From contig CM049318.1 of NCBI GenBank assembly GCA_026874595.1, forward strand, positions 51,300,750-51,364,749: 64,000 nt of DNA, in the 5' to 3' direction. Source of the stretch: Sipunculus nudus. Lineage: Eukaryota > Annelida > Sipuncula > Golfingiida > Sipunculidae. The notes under the pieces are model-generated. The model was not told the origin of the DNA and did no database searches. It saw nothing but the letters and a program-made list of their open reading frames with translations. Below are positions 34,699 to 47,500 of the stretch, one piece after another (within the stretch, counting starts at the first letter, position 1; each line of letters opens with the position of its first letter). The translations under genes and the position numbers were made by a program.

Positions 34699-35688
34699 CT
34701 GAAAGAACATTACACTGAGCAAACGCGGATATCCATTAGTGCTGCAAATCCAGACCAGACAAGTGATTAAACAAACCGATCGACATTATTCGACACATTA
34801 GCGAACGGACACCGGTACACCAACATAAAACAAAACAAAGAATGGCCCCCCAAATGTGACATCCACCTCAGCTATTAAAGAGCAAAACGGGATCAGCTGA
34901 AATAGGGCCGCTCCCCCAAAGCACAAATTAAAATGTTTCTGCTAAGGTCCAATAGACATTACGATTTTACTGCATTGTGTTCCATACGTCGCGCAGAAAA
35001 CCGTTTTCCCTTCTCGTGTGGCGTACAGGTGTAGTCGTACTGGCGTTAAATTTGCTGACATAGTTAATAGCCTTCTCCGATTCGTTTGCTTTCTCTCTGT
35101 TCAATGAATGTCATTGATTTAAACAAAGAAAAATACATTATATTCAATTCTGTGCAAATGTTTTACCCTTCAGGCAGGATGTCCTTATTATCACACTTTC
35201 GCGAGACAAAACCACCACTCCCATACCTCGCTTAATATGAACACGAGTAGTTAGTATTAGTTCTTTTATTTAATTTTTATCATGCATTTTGACCCGATCC
35301 AGCGGAAGTGCACTTGGTACATGAAGGCCTACATAACATTTGGGAGTGGTTGTCATTAACATTGAGCTGGAACTGCTACAGTAGCGGCGCTCAGCTGAAT
35401 TTGCCTGTGACAGAAAAATATTAAATCTGGCACACAGAAAAGTGGTTACAGTTTGTTATATTGTTGTACTCAGAAAAGTTAATCCTAATGCTACAGCCAT
35501 TTGACAATATTACCAATAAGTATGTCCTGCATGTGTAGCATCCTTTTTTGTTAAAAATAAATGTGATGTGGAATGTAATGCTACGATGATATTGCAATAG
35601 CGCACAGGGCCTCCGAGAGGGTTCTTTTAAGGCGGTACAAAAAACGTTGCCGGGCCCATGCCCCCTCCCAGCACTATTATTATTATTA

Positions 35689-35775
<87 letters not shown>

Positions 35776-38700
35776 AAAAACTATGAAAAGACAGTTTAAT
35801 TAGGAATACTCGTCATGAAAAACCCGAGAAAATCAAACTTAAAAATATGTGTGGCACATATTAAAATTAATTATATGTGACCAAAAGGTCAATTGCCTAT
35901 TGTGCAGCTGAAGAGCACAAGTTGCCTAATTTGTGACACGTAACTGAAAGCACAACATAACAAATCAGAGAAGAAATACAAAAAGTCAGAAAGAGTCTAA
36001 GGATCTAAATAACAGAGCATTTTGATTATCCAAATGTTGCATGGTGATTGGGATATGGAGTTAATGGGAACGTGGATATTAATTTCAATATGTATCATAG
36101 CTTTAAAGAAATAGAAACATGAAATGTAGTATACAGATATCATTGGACCCTTTGTGCAGCCTCCTGTGGTAAATTATAGCAATTTTTTTTCGGAAAAAGT
36201 CCTGTTCAAATATGGATAAATTCTGTATAAGATATTAGGAATCGTTTTAAATATTTTGTTTGGTGACAGGCTGACAAGAAGTGTACTTCCTTTTAATAAA
36301 CGGTTTCATGCAGAAAATAACCAAACCACAGGCGCTTGTGAATGTGTTTTTACTCAGAAACGCCAATGGCAGTTTTGAGTTTACATAAACCTTTTAATCA
36401 AAGCAACTTAATTCAGATGACAACATCGGTATTACAAAGAAGGCAAACACAATTTAATGAATACATTTATTGCAAGGTCATTGAAAGAGAAATTATCACA
36501 GCTGATTGTGAATAGTTTTACTCAGATTGGACCAATGATAGTAAACGTGTAATAACTCATAGTTAACAATATAGCAAACATATAATTTAGATTTTCAAGG
36601 AGAGCTTATAACAGTATGAGTAAACTGATGCACACATATAGGGGCTCAGCACGAGGTAGCTGTTTGCAGTCCTGTTGGTAAAAATTATAAACAGTAGGGA
36701 AAAAGAAGCAGGAAAAAATCGTTTGAGAGAGCCCAAGAGCATACAAGATCATATCATACCCCACAGATAGGGTCCAAAATGAAGACATGAGACGGGCAGG
36801 GGAAATTGTATACGATCGTCCTTATGATGACTGTTGTGAATTCCATGATCTTATCAAAATCTCAATTTAATTTCTTAAAACACTATTTGACTGAATTCAC
36901 TCATACCTAAATAATGTTGCACCAAAAATTATACAGGCAACCACCTAAATGGCCCACTAATACCCTCCTGACCTGAAAAAACATTATAAACATGTGTAAG
37001 GTAACAAAAACAGACTATTGGACCCTAGAGAGAATTTCTGGGCGACCCGGGGCTCCCGGGGGTCCGGTCCCTCTTGGACTCTCCCAGGTCAACCGGTATA
37101 TAGAAGCTGTCCAACATAACTCAAATATAAAACAGAAGTCTCCCCATAGGCTTGTTTCAAGTTTTTATAGGGTATTAATTAAGACACTTTCACCAGGCCG
37201 GGTCCCCTTTGACACCCCCCCCCCCCCCCCCCCGACCTCGCAGCGATCAGTCTGAATTAAAAGCAGAATAACCCTTAAAAACAAATTAAACATATTCCAT
37301 ATTTTATGTATTTAGGTCCAACTTCCCCAGAAAACTATGGCTGGCCCGAGGCCCTTTGAACGGTCCTGCATGATTAAAGTCATACAAAAAGATACACACA
37401 AACCAAAAAAAATTTGTCATTTAAAGTAATTTTAGACTGATAAATCCTTTGGCCTCCCAAGGCCACCTGAAATCCTCCTGATTGAAACCATATAACAGAA
37501 AAACAAATGAAATATACATAGTCCCCGGGCCCAATACAACTCCTTGATGGCCCGGGCCCCACAGACATCCCTGATTCAAAACATGCATAAGTTATTGCAA
37601 AAAAAAGTCTTCCTTATTTTCAGTTACAAGCTTTTTATTGGACTATATATTCACTATAGGGTCCCCTTTAACAAATGGTACCTCTTTATATACACGTTAA
37701 AAATATAATATTCATGCATTGCATAGGGTCCTGTGAAAAACCTGGTCGGCCGGGCCCTTTCTTTGCACTCCGGAATCTGGATTAAGAACAATATGTCACT
37801 TAAATTAAAAATTTAGACGAGTCTTCCATACTTCCAACTTTTTTATGCCTTCTTGGAAATTTTCCCTCAGCTCGGGCCCCTTTTCGGTCCCCCAGGTCCC
37901 GGTACGATGTACCGTCTGACCCCCCCCCCCCCCCCCTCGGTGGCCCTGATAGCGCATTTTTGTCCCTATGCATGGAAGGGCTCAAAAGCCTCTTCAAAAT
38001 ATACTGTTGAATCTGCCTGATATACAACATGGTCAAAGCCTGTCCCAGCAAGGTTGCTGGGAGTGATGCGAAGCAAATTAGCCGGAGCTAAAAAGGTATT
38101 CAACTGCCATGATGGTATTTCGACAAGTTTCGAAATGTGTCCATTTAAGAAAACGCAAAAAAAAAACATTTTAGCCGTCAAATCCTGTATACTTGGCAGT
38201 TCCGTCTGCAGAATCCGCCATATCTTTGACACATTGTACATCTAATCTACATTTTCAAGAGTGTATCCAACAAAGAGAAGTTGGTAAAAGAATTTGAAAC
38301 ATGAACAACTATACTATATTTTGAGGAAGAGTGATTTTTTTTTAACTAGGAATATTCAGTCTAAGGAATGCAGGCCTCTGTCATGTGGGCGGTCCTTAAT
38401 GCGGGGTACCCCGCGGTCCGTGTTTTCATTCGCTTATTGGCCCATATTCCCAGGTTCATATGTTCTCCAACAGGTGTTTGCATTTACTTATTCGGCCCAT
38501 ATTCCCATGTTTAATCGTACATATGTGACTGCACTTTTGTGAATAATCCTGAATTCCTTCATGGGTCATGAGCTTAGCCGGAACAACACAAAAGTCTAAT
38601 CGACCAGAAAATTTCATGGGATTCTAATCATGACTGCATGACACGTACGGGATTGAACGTATACCTTCCTATCGGGCGCAGTTTTTTTTTTCTTATATAT

Positions 38701-41379
38701 TATAGATATCAATTGAACAGGTAGATGTTTTGTTTAAATTACGTAGATAGCCGTAACACATTACTTCACTAGTTTCATAGTAGTGGTGCGTTTTCAGCAG
38801 TTGGGCCTTAATTTTAATTTATATACAATATTAGCCGAGTCAGAAAGCTTTCTTTCAAATACGGCTGTATTTAAAGAGTCAAAACAGTCACACATGCAAG
38901 CAAACGTCATTTAGCAAAATGCAAAAATACTACTCTCAAAAGTCGAAATTATAACTTTTTATTTGTGATGAAATAACGGTACATATATACAATATACAAG
39001 AATACTTATGATATCATTGTGCTACAAGAACCATTAATTCTTCATAGACTGTGCCCCTTGTGATAACAGGCCTTCAACAAATGATTAAGAAAATCTGCAA
39101 CTGTCCATGAACCAGAACATTGAAGGGTAATGCAGCAGAACTAGGGCTTTCCTGGGACAGCCTAAACTCTCAACTGGGCTGAACGGGCCAGAGACTACAA
39201 CTAAATTTCACAAGTAAGGACGCAAGTTTTCTTGGGACACTTGGCAACAACGAGGGTTTTCTTGTACAAAAAATATATGTAGGTGTCACCATGACAGCAA
39301 CCTTATTTGTATTATTTACATATATAACATCAACACTAACGAAACTGGAACGATTCCGCTACTTGGTTTGGTGGTACGATCCATCTTAGTGCTGTTTTGT
39401 CGTAAAGCATGGTTTATACAATATACACGCTTAGCCCAGGGTCGGAAATATACTAAAAGCGACATGCTTTCTCGTATTGGGCGGGATTAATGTTCTGACT
39501 GACTGACTGAAGATTTTTTAGCTTTATCGAGCAGCTACATGTTGCTGTAGTCAAGACAAAAATAATCATTTGTTCTACAAAGCGCAACTCCTTTTTTTCA
39601 AATATCAAATTTGTTTTGGGTAACTAGTCCTCAGGTGACAATATTCCTTACTCCAGTGCTTGCGTAAAGTGTTCGAAATATATGATTAAGCGTATCAATT
39701 ATGCAAATTTTCATTCAAAAGGTATCGATGAAAATGGATTGAACTATTTTTCACATGCAACATTTAAAGAATTTTTGGAAGTTTTTATATCCTTCCTTGT
39801 TGGAAGCTTTTACATATTTTGTCACAACTGGTAAACTTAAGAAAAGAAATATTTTTTCCATGTATCCAATACCACACAACACACCCAAAAACTGACAGTT
39901 AGTTGAAAATACTGCTGTCCTTTCCACTCCTGATGAACCACGACTTGTTTTTTTTTCCTTATGTAAATGAGAGGAATGTACTGAAAAGCACACATCCTCA
40001 TTATAAATTATAATGAACACTGTAATTATCATAATCTTAATTATTATAATGAACACTAATTATCATAATCTTATTATGGTAGTCATTGAAGAATCAATCG
40101 AAAAAGTATACTTAAACCTTAACCTTAAACATGCTCTTAATTAGTGATCTGAAAAAAGTGAATACAATATATGTATAAGTCAGTGTGCACAGTAAATATA
40201 TGGTTACTTTAATAATTGTTGGTGCAAAATGAACTCAAAACTAACATCGAAATTTAACCAGAAAAAAACACTTGATAAAACACCCTTGTATAAGAGTAAG
40301 GCCACACCCAAATAAATTTTAATGGATATATAGTCTTCAGTGATTTTACTAATGCTGCTTTTGCCTTGATCCCTCAATGTATTGATAATAATTAATATAT
40401 ATATATATATATGCAATAGCCATTTTTTCAACCAGGTAAAATATATAATGACAAGAACTTAAAATTGGAAATATTTTTTTTTAATATTTATAATTTTTAA
40501 AGGGACCCAATCACATATCAGACCTTTATAAGTAAATTTTCTAACTCAGCATTAAAGCAAACTTCCTCCCTAGGTTATGTTTTTCCTTGTTTGTTGCTGT
40601 GTTTACAAACATGTTGTTGATAAACAAGTTCATACATCTTTCATGAATGCATTATAAGAATTTTTCACAACCAAAATTACCCTTAGATCATTAATATATA
40701 CACAAAGGAGGCCAGAAATCACATAAATCCTTTTTCCAAGTTAGGTGAATGGGCACCTTTAATCTATATAATAATTGTAATTATCCATTTCCTTGAGTAA
40801 ACATTTGACAGTCATAGCAATGCCATGATTATTCTTTGCATTTGCATTGAGCCGTCATTTTATCCATTGAATCAAATAGAGAATTACCTAAGAAATACAC
40901 CAGCCAGCAGATCACTTTCCGGGCTGTTGACATGTCCCTATCTGTGCACACACAAAGATTGCCCATCAGAAGCAGCAAATGTGTGCCATGCTGTGTTATT
41001 GTTGTATCCATATCAATAGCTATATATATATAGCCTTACTCATCTGTCAAAGATATATCTTATACACTTTCTTTATTATCACTCAACGTCAACTGATATT
41101 TCAGCCCACCCTATGATGTGTAATGCAGCAGGAAAATAGTTTTATTTATAGAAAATTATGCTTCCATGTATAATACCTACCTAGATTTTTTGTTTTGATT
41201 TCATGGAGATTATCATGTGCATTATCTTTGGGGGAAAACAGTATATAAACAAATCTTATCTCAGAACTGTGAATATGGCATAACCACAAAAATGCCAAAT
41301 TAACTGGTGAGTGCACAAGGTTTGATCATCACAAATAATGCAACATTTTACATAATGACCAGTCTTTATTATTTTGACA
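34699..41379. other. Intergenic region between the channel gene and NFX1
   Basis: No supported exon on either strand. It should hold the channel promoter/5' UTR (near 34.7-36 kb) and the NFX1 3' UTR (just below 41380). An (ATT)n-(AT)n microsatellite is at 35673-35773. A GC-rich diverged repeat is at 36990-37990. A short GACT run is near 39497. Confidence 0.6.
36990..37990. repeat. GC-rich diverged tandem repeat
   Basis: Patches such as CGGGGCTCCCGGGGGTCC, GGCCGGGTCCCCTTT, GGCCCGGGCCCCACAGACA, GGCCGGGCCCTTTC and CTCGGGCCCCTTTTCGG recur about every 100-130 bp, with AT-rich sequence between, plus two C-runs (about 37217 and 37920). It is very unlike the AT-rich surroundings. Confidence 0.5.
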
Positions 41380-41599
41380 TTAATCAGTGAAATCAAAGTA
41401 GTCTATAGTTTCCTTTTTTGGAGGTGGTTTGGCACTTGCAGTTTGTTTACTTTTCTGAGCATACGTCACAGTCCTCCATCCTGTTGAGGACTCTGCTGGT
41501 TGACCTTTGACCTGACCTTCACCTGACCCTGTGACCTTCCCTGCCCAGTTCAATCCTCCTGTGACACTGGTGCTTTGCCTGGCTGCCTGAGCAGCTAAC
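41380..41599 (-). CDS. NFX1: NFX1 last exon (C-terminus and stop)
   Basis: 220 nt to the TAA at 41380-41382. The low-complexity tail includes WAGKVTGSG and [15 protein letters not shown] and ends [12 protein letters not shown], matching the conserved terminal IDYFD of vertebrate NFX1. An AATAAA lies 10 nt past the stop on this strand (41365-41370), rather close for the main poly(A) signal. Confidence 0.94.
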
Positions 41600-44500
41600 C
41601 TGTAACAAAGTGGAATTTTTTTTATAAATAAAAAAAGGTAAATGATGTTAAAATTTGTGAATAAGAAAGACAGAAGTGGTTGTAAAATCTTGAATCTTCA
41701 TCTTAACCAATTACAATAAAGCTTCACCACATGATCAACATGGTTTAGCAACCATTTCAAAATAACTACTACTCGCACATGGTGTTCACTTTGTTTGTTC
41801 AAAATTTAAATCAAGTAATCATGAATGGAATCTCATGAGATTTTCAGGGCATTTAGAGAATGGGCCAATAAAGTACTGATTAAATTTTGGTGTGGATCTG
41901 GCACATGATCCTGATTCAGGAACATCAACAAGGAATATTCACATATGTACAGTCACTTATGCACAAATGACCCTCGTAATATAAAAATTCCATTTATGTT
42001 TGTTTACCTGATGTGTTCCTCAGAGCTGCTGTGAGGTATCGGCATCGGAGCTTTTCCGTCCCTCGTGATCAAGGTCGTCAAGGTCATAGGAGGGACCTTG
42101 GACTTGGACCTGTGCAAAATAAAAAGTGCAAACTACCAGACCATGGAGTAAGCCTGACTGAAAATCATGGAACCATTTGACAAAATACAAATTTTTTTTC
42201 CTTGTTTAAAAAATTTATGCAGTGATCAACTATGAGATAAAAACATTAATTATAAGATACAACACCAATCATCATGTATATTTTTAGGATCAAAGAACTT
42301 ATGCAATGGAGCTGCAGACAGACATATAGACACAAACATGTGTAAAATCAGACCTCCTGTCACGTGGCCTTGTCCTGCTGTGAAACTTTTGTATAAAACA
42401 AAACTAAACAGATAGTGTAGAAAAAATAAAGGGATAAGGCCAACAAAAATAAATTGTATAGTTCTCAGGCACGGCCTGTGTCAATTTTAACCCCCCCGCA
42501 GCAAAAGTTTTTTTGATTTTCATCTTTCAAAAAGATAAAATAATACAATTTTGATTACATTTCCTTTGATAGGTAGTGCTTTTACATGTTTAGCCATAAA
42601 ATTAATGGTTTTTTCATGCTTTTTCCCTAATCATATGACATTTTTATTGAAACATAAAAAACAGTAAAAAATAAAAATATTGCCCACCCGCACTGATTTC
42701 TGAAAAAAATTGCCTGAGAACCATACCTTTTTTTTTTGGCCTAACCTTGCTCCTGATCATGTCCATTTAATATAAATACCTTATGGCTGTAATGACCACA
42801 TTCTTTTTAGGTTCTTCATCATAGCTTTGGCTCTCACAGCCGTATACCTCTGCTAGTTCATGAATAAATCTCCGCTGATCACGCTTCATTGAAGGGAATG
42901 CGTGGCTCCTCCTAGGCTTACCCTGTGGGTAGATACAAATACTCAAAATAGCTGGCGGATATATGTTTATGGAAGAAATGTTTTATGTAGAAAAAGCAAG
43001 TTATAAAAATACTAATATTATGTCATTATGCAAACTGATTTTTTTTCAGCCAAACAATATATTAGAACAAATATATATGTGGAAATATAACTGCATTCAG
43101 GTGGTGTGATGACATGTGATCCACTGGTCTTAAGTTTGAATCCCATAGACTATCAATTCTACACTAAAGCCTGCCACCCACTGGTTATTTTGCTGCCATT
43201 TTATCTGTCATCAGTCACAGGCAGTCAGCAGTTGTCTGCAAGTTGCAGACAGCTTTTGCTCTTCTGCAACTGCTTGCAAATTACAAATTACATCACAAGT
43301 AACTGCAGATATCTGCAACAGTCCCAATGGATTGCAAGTTTTCTGACATGCCAGAAAACCTGCAATCATCTGCCACTGCAAGTCATTTCGCAAATCATGC
43401 CCACCAGCAATACACATGGGATTATAATTGGCGACCAATTGCAGATCCCTTGTGATTTTAATCGCATCACGTCACAGAGAAATCACTCGTGGGCTGTAGG
43501 CTTAAAACCCTCAGGCAAGCTCCTAGCCACACTTGAGCTTGTATCAACCCAGCAGTTCAAATGTGTACTAGATTAAGTGTCATCTGTGTATGGGCAGCTT
43601 TGGTATGCTAAAAACCATGTATGGACTCTGCAGCGTAACAAGGGAGCTACCACAGGGAAGTAAACTTTAACATAGCAAGTTCTTGTTGACTTGACTTATC
43701 CACTTGAGATTCCGTCCCACGAGTGGCAATAAATGATATTCATGAATATGCATGACTGGTAACTTAATGTGTTGTATATATGAATGGTGTCAGCACTTGA
43801 GCTATCCTGGAAAGGTGATTTTTCTGATTTGATTTAGGTTGATTCAGATATGTGGACCTTAATAAAATACAAGAGTCAAACATGCAAAAGAGATTGGTAT
43901 GATATTCAATGAGAAATATGCCATCAACTCTCCAGTGACATTTAATTTTTATCATAATTTATTTACCTGTTGTGCTAGTTGAATCAGGTCTCCCATTTCT
44001 TTCTCTATAGATGTCACAAATGTCAAGTTTGACCTGAAATAGATAACATATCTCATTAGAATCATACCTGGAATTAATTATAACAAATGGGTCAAACGAG
44101 TAATTAAAATTTTTTGGACAGCAGAATTTACATAAATTTCTTAAGTTGTTTACAATTATGCATAAAATGCACATAAATCATATACAGTAAATCCTCACCT
44201 AAAAACCACCTCAGTAAAGTGACATCCTTAAAAATGTGACCACTTTATTTTTTAAATTTTAGGGTCATAATTTTGAGGTTCACCTGATATGTCAACCATT
44301 AACCTTGCATAAACTGAACATTGAGTAAGGCTAAACTTGCTTTGATTTCAACAAAGGTGATTGACGGTTGTCAGGGCACAACAAAACCTCTGTGCTTTCT
44401 TGGCATTTGCCTCATATGAATATATGACAAGAACACCACTAGTGCACACAATACTTCCGTCATTTCTTGTGACCTATGACGTCATTCCCATGACCTATGA

Positions 44501-47500
44501 CTTGCGAGTTTAATTCACGTAAGAAACTGTATTGGTTTATATTTGTAATGAGTTTCATTAAAATTCAACAGATTTTTGGCAAGTCATAACAATGCCACCA
44601 AAGTGAGGTGACCTCTGACCTCTTAAAATATGCATGGGAATCAAACTTAAGGGAGATATTATACATGTAAACATATCTGATTAATTTCATAAAATCCATC
44701 ATATTCCTGATAAGTATCAAAGTGACACCACAAAGTAGCCTGGTGACCTCTGACCTCATTAAAAGTGGATGGATTTTGCCTATAAATGAACTTGGGCAGG
44801 CTTATCTATTGGTACTCCATCATAGCCTAAGTAATTTATTAGGCAACACTAAAAATTAATGTACGGACAATGGGTATATAGACAGACAGATGGATGGACC
44901 ATGTTTATACCATAATACGTCCCATTATGGAAGGCCATATAAAAATTAAAGAAGATTTGTTATTCAGCAATGCAGTTTATGAATAAGATAAATTTGTCAG
45001 AAACTGGTTCCCTTTATTTTGCTTGGTGACTTACTTGGCCATCCCCTTAAGGAAGTCATTATACTGGGTGCTGGGCTTGCTGGAGGTGTCTGCTGACTGG
45101 ATGTCCAGAGCAGCCGCTAGCCGCCTGTTCCTCTCCTGTACAGCACAGTCTTCATTACACTCCAGGCTTAGGAAAGTAAACACAAGTTAATATTTAGAAA
45201 CAAGGGACCTATGGGTCACTGTGCTCAGCTGAAGTTAACCTTGAAGGTAAAAATCTAAAATAATATCAAATGGAGATAAAGTGTAAGAGGAAGAGGTAAT
45301 AAAGGCCATGGTTGGTTTATATGATTGGTTTGTATTGATGAGCAAGAAATTGTTGCAAATAATATTTTGTGACCTGACCATGTGTTTCCTAATGATGAAA
45401 CTGAAGCATGTGAGCAGTTTGTGAACAAATGATCTGTACAATTACCATGATCATTAGTTGGCTTTTTGATTAACTGTTGACATTTCAGTAGTTTACACAT
45501 TTGTTCAATCGAATCTTTTTTTGTATAATATTAATTATTATATATGTTTTTTTTTTTATGAAATGTATACAGTTGAAATATAACTAATTAACAACATAAA
45601 ACATGGCAAACAAAGCCTGATCTCAAATTCTGCTGATGCAGGAAAATAATGAACAAATGTTTGTAATAAATTCTCATTTTTTTATCACATCAATTTTTTT
45701 TTTAATTTAAGTTTATATTTCTATACATTTTCAATATAACATATATATCTGAATATAAAAGTTGATTCATAATTCTCAATTGCATCATCATAAATCTCAA
45801 TCTTGTCAGATAACACCACATCATGCATACAAATGTTTCTTTATTTTTTACCACAAAAATATATCTTTTAAATCTGCAAAACAATAAATATCTAAAAAAA
45901 ATACTTGATTTAGATTTTACAATTTTTAATTGTGTCTTTATTTATCCATAATGTGCTTCATATTTTATCATAATTTAAGCATACTGATGGGTTCCATTAT
46001 GATTGGTAAAATCATTTAAAAGAAAAATTATTTCTTTAAAAATGCTACATTACACAACATTGCATCTTCTGGATTACGCCTTGAATTACTTTTTCAAGGA
46101 AAGTTTTTGCATATCAGAGTGGAAGCAGCATTACAATTAAGGAGATACAGTGAAAACAATAACAATCCTGCATAACACTTGGTGGGTTGTGTTTGGGGGG
46201 GGGGGGGGGTGATTGGGGTGGTGATATGAGAATAACTGTACACCTGTCACAGCAGGGTATCTCCCCCAGTGACTGTAACAAATCAGAAACCCTGGCATAG
46301 CTGACTTCCAGTGACCTGGAGTGGGACCCTGCATCTGTAATCTGTAAACAAAGCAAATGACTACAATAGAGCCTCAAGAAAAAAATCAATAACTAGCTTA
46401 ATTTTCAAGCTTTTACTTCCAAACTTCAGATTTAAACAAATTAAATATTTATGTTTACATGCTGTGAAAATTAAATCAATGGTACTTACAGGAAAAAAAC
46501 GTGCCATGGTCAAAGTTGGGCAAAATTTAAGGTACTGATTTTATTTTTATGCTAATTACTTAAAAAATTTACAAAATTCAGATCTAATTTTGGGTAAACA
46601 ATTGAATCTTAATTAAACATAGTTATATACTTGGGAAAACAGACTCTAGTTTCAAAATTTTTCATGTTAAGTGAGTAAATATTTTTCCTGATTTTTTACA
46701 AAGTCCATTAAGTTTGGGCCCATAACTTAAAGAATTTATTCTTAACAGACTTAATTTCTGGCATGTACATAGGAACTATATAGAAGAATATTTATGGTAA
46801 ATATGAGGAAAAACAGATGAGTGGTTTTGATATTAGGCAGTCCTGAAGTGTGAAAATAGGATTTTAATAAAAAATTGAGGTTTTTCCTTAATTTCTCAAA
46901 GGAATGAAGTCGCAAAGATCCAGTTTTTGGCTTGGTAGGAGATCTTGGGGACATCTAACATTATGCTGAATTTTGGATTCCTAGGTCTTACGGTTTCAAA
47001 ACGTGCCACATCTACGGACGGACGGACGGACGGACGGACAGACGGACGGACGACGGACAATGGACCACGACTATAGCTCAGATGACTTATAGTCAGCTGA
47101 GCTAAAAAAATCCAAACTGGAAACTTTACATTATTACCTCTTCATACCACCAAGTCTGTGGCTATGCTTAACAGACCTTGATTCAATGAGCCTCTCTTGA
47201 GAGGCAACATTTGGTTTTTCAACCAAACTCAAACAATGCATGACACATATTATGGAAACCTCATGCAGCCAAACATGTTCTCTGCAAGTATCCAATAGGC
47301 ATACATTGTGGCTGTTTCTTTTTTATGAAAGTTTGTGAAATTAGGTGCTAATGGCCTTTATTAATTCAAATATGCATTCAATGAACATTTGCAACCACCG
47401 TCTTGAGAAGGAAAACTGACAATGTTCTTGATTTGATTATCATTGGTCATAATGTTATTAAGATTTTAATCCAATGTTTATCTTATAAATTCTGGCATGG

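Noticed and set aside
43106-43576. 156-codon plus-strand open frame
   Set aside because: Built from a CTGCAA-rich hairpin repeat after a SINE head. No domain, and antisense to NFX1 intron DNA.
46244-46334. Exon-like 91-nt segment with good splice signals between NFX1 exons o and p
   Set aside because: Including it puts a stop in frame, while exons o and p join perfectly without it, and it lies inside the 1.9-kb repeat element.
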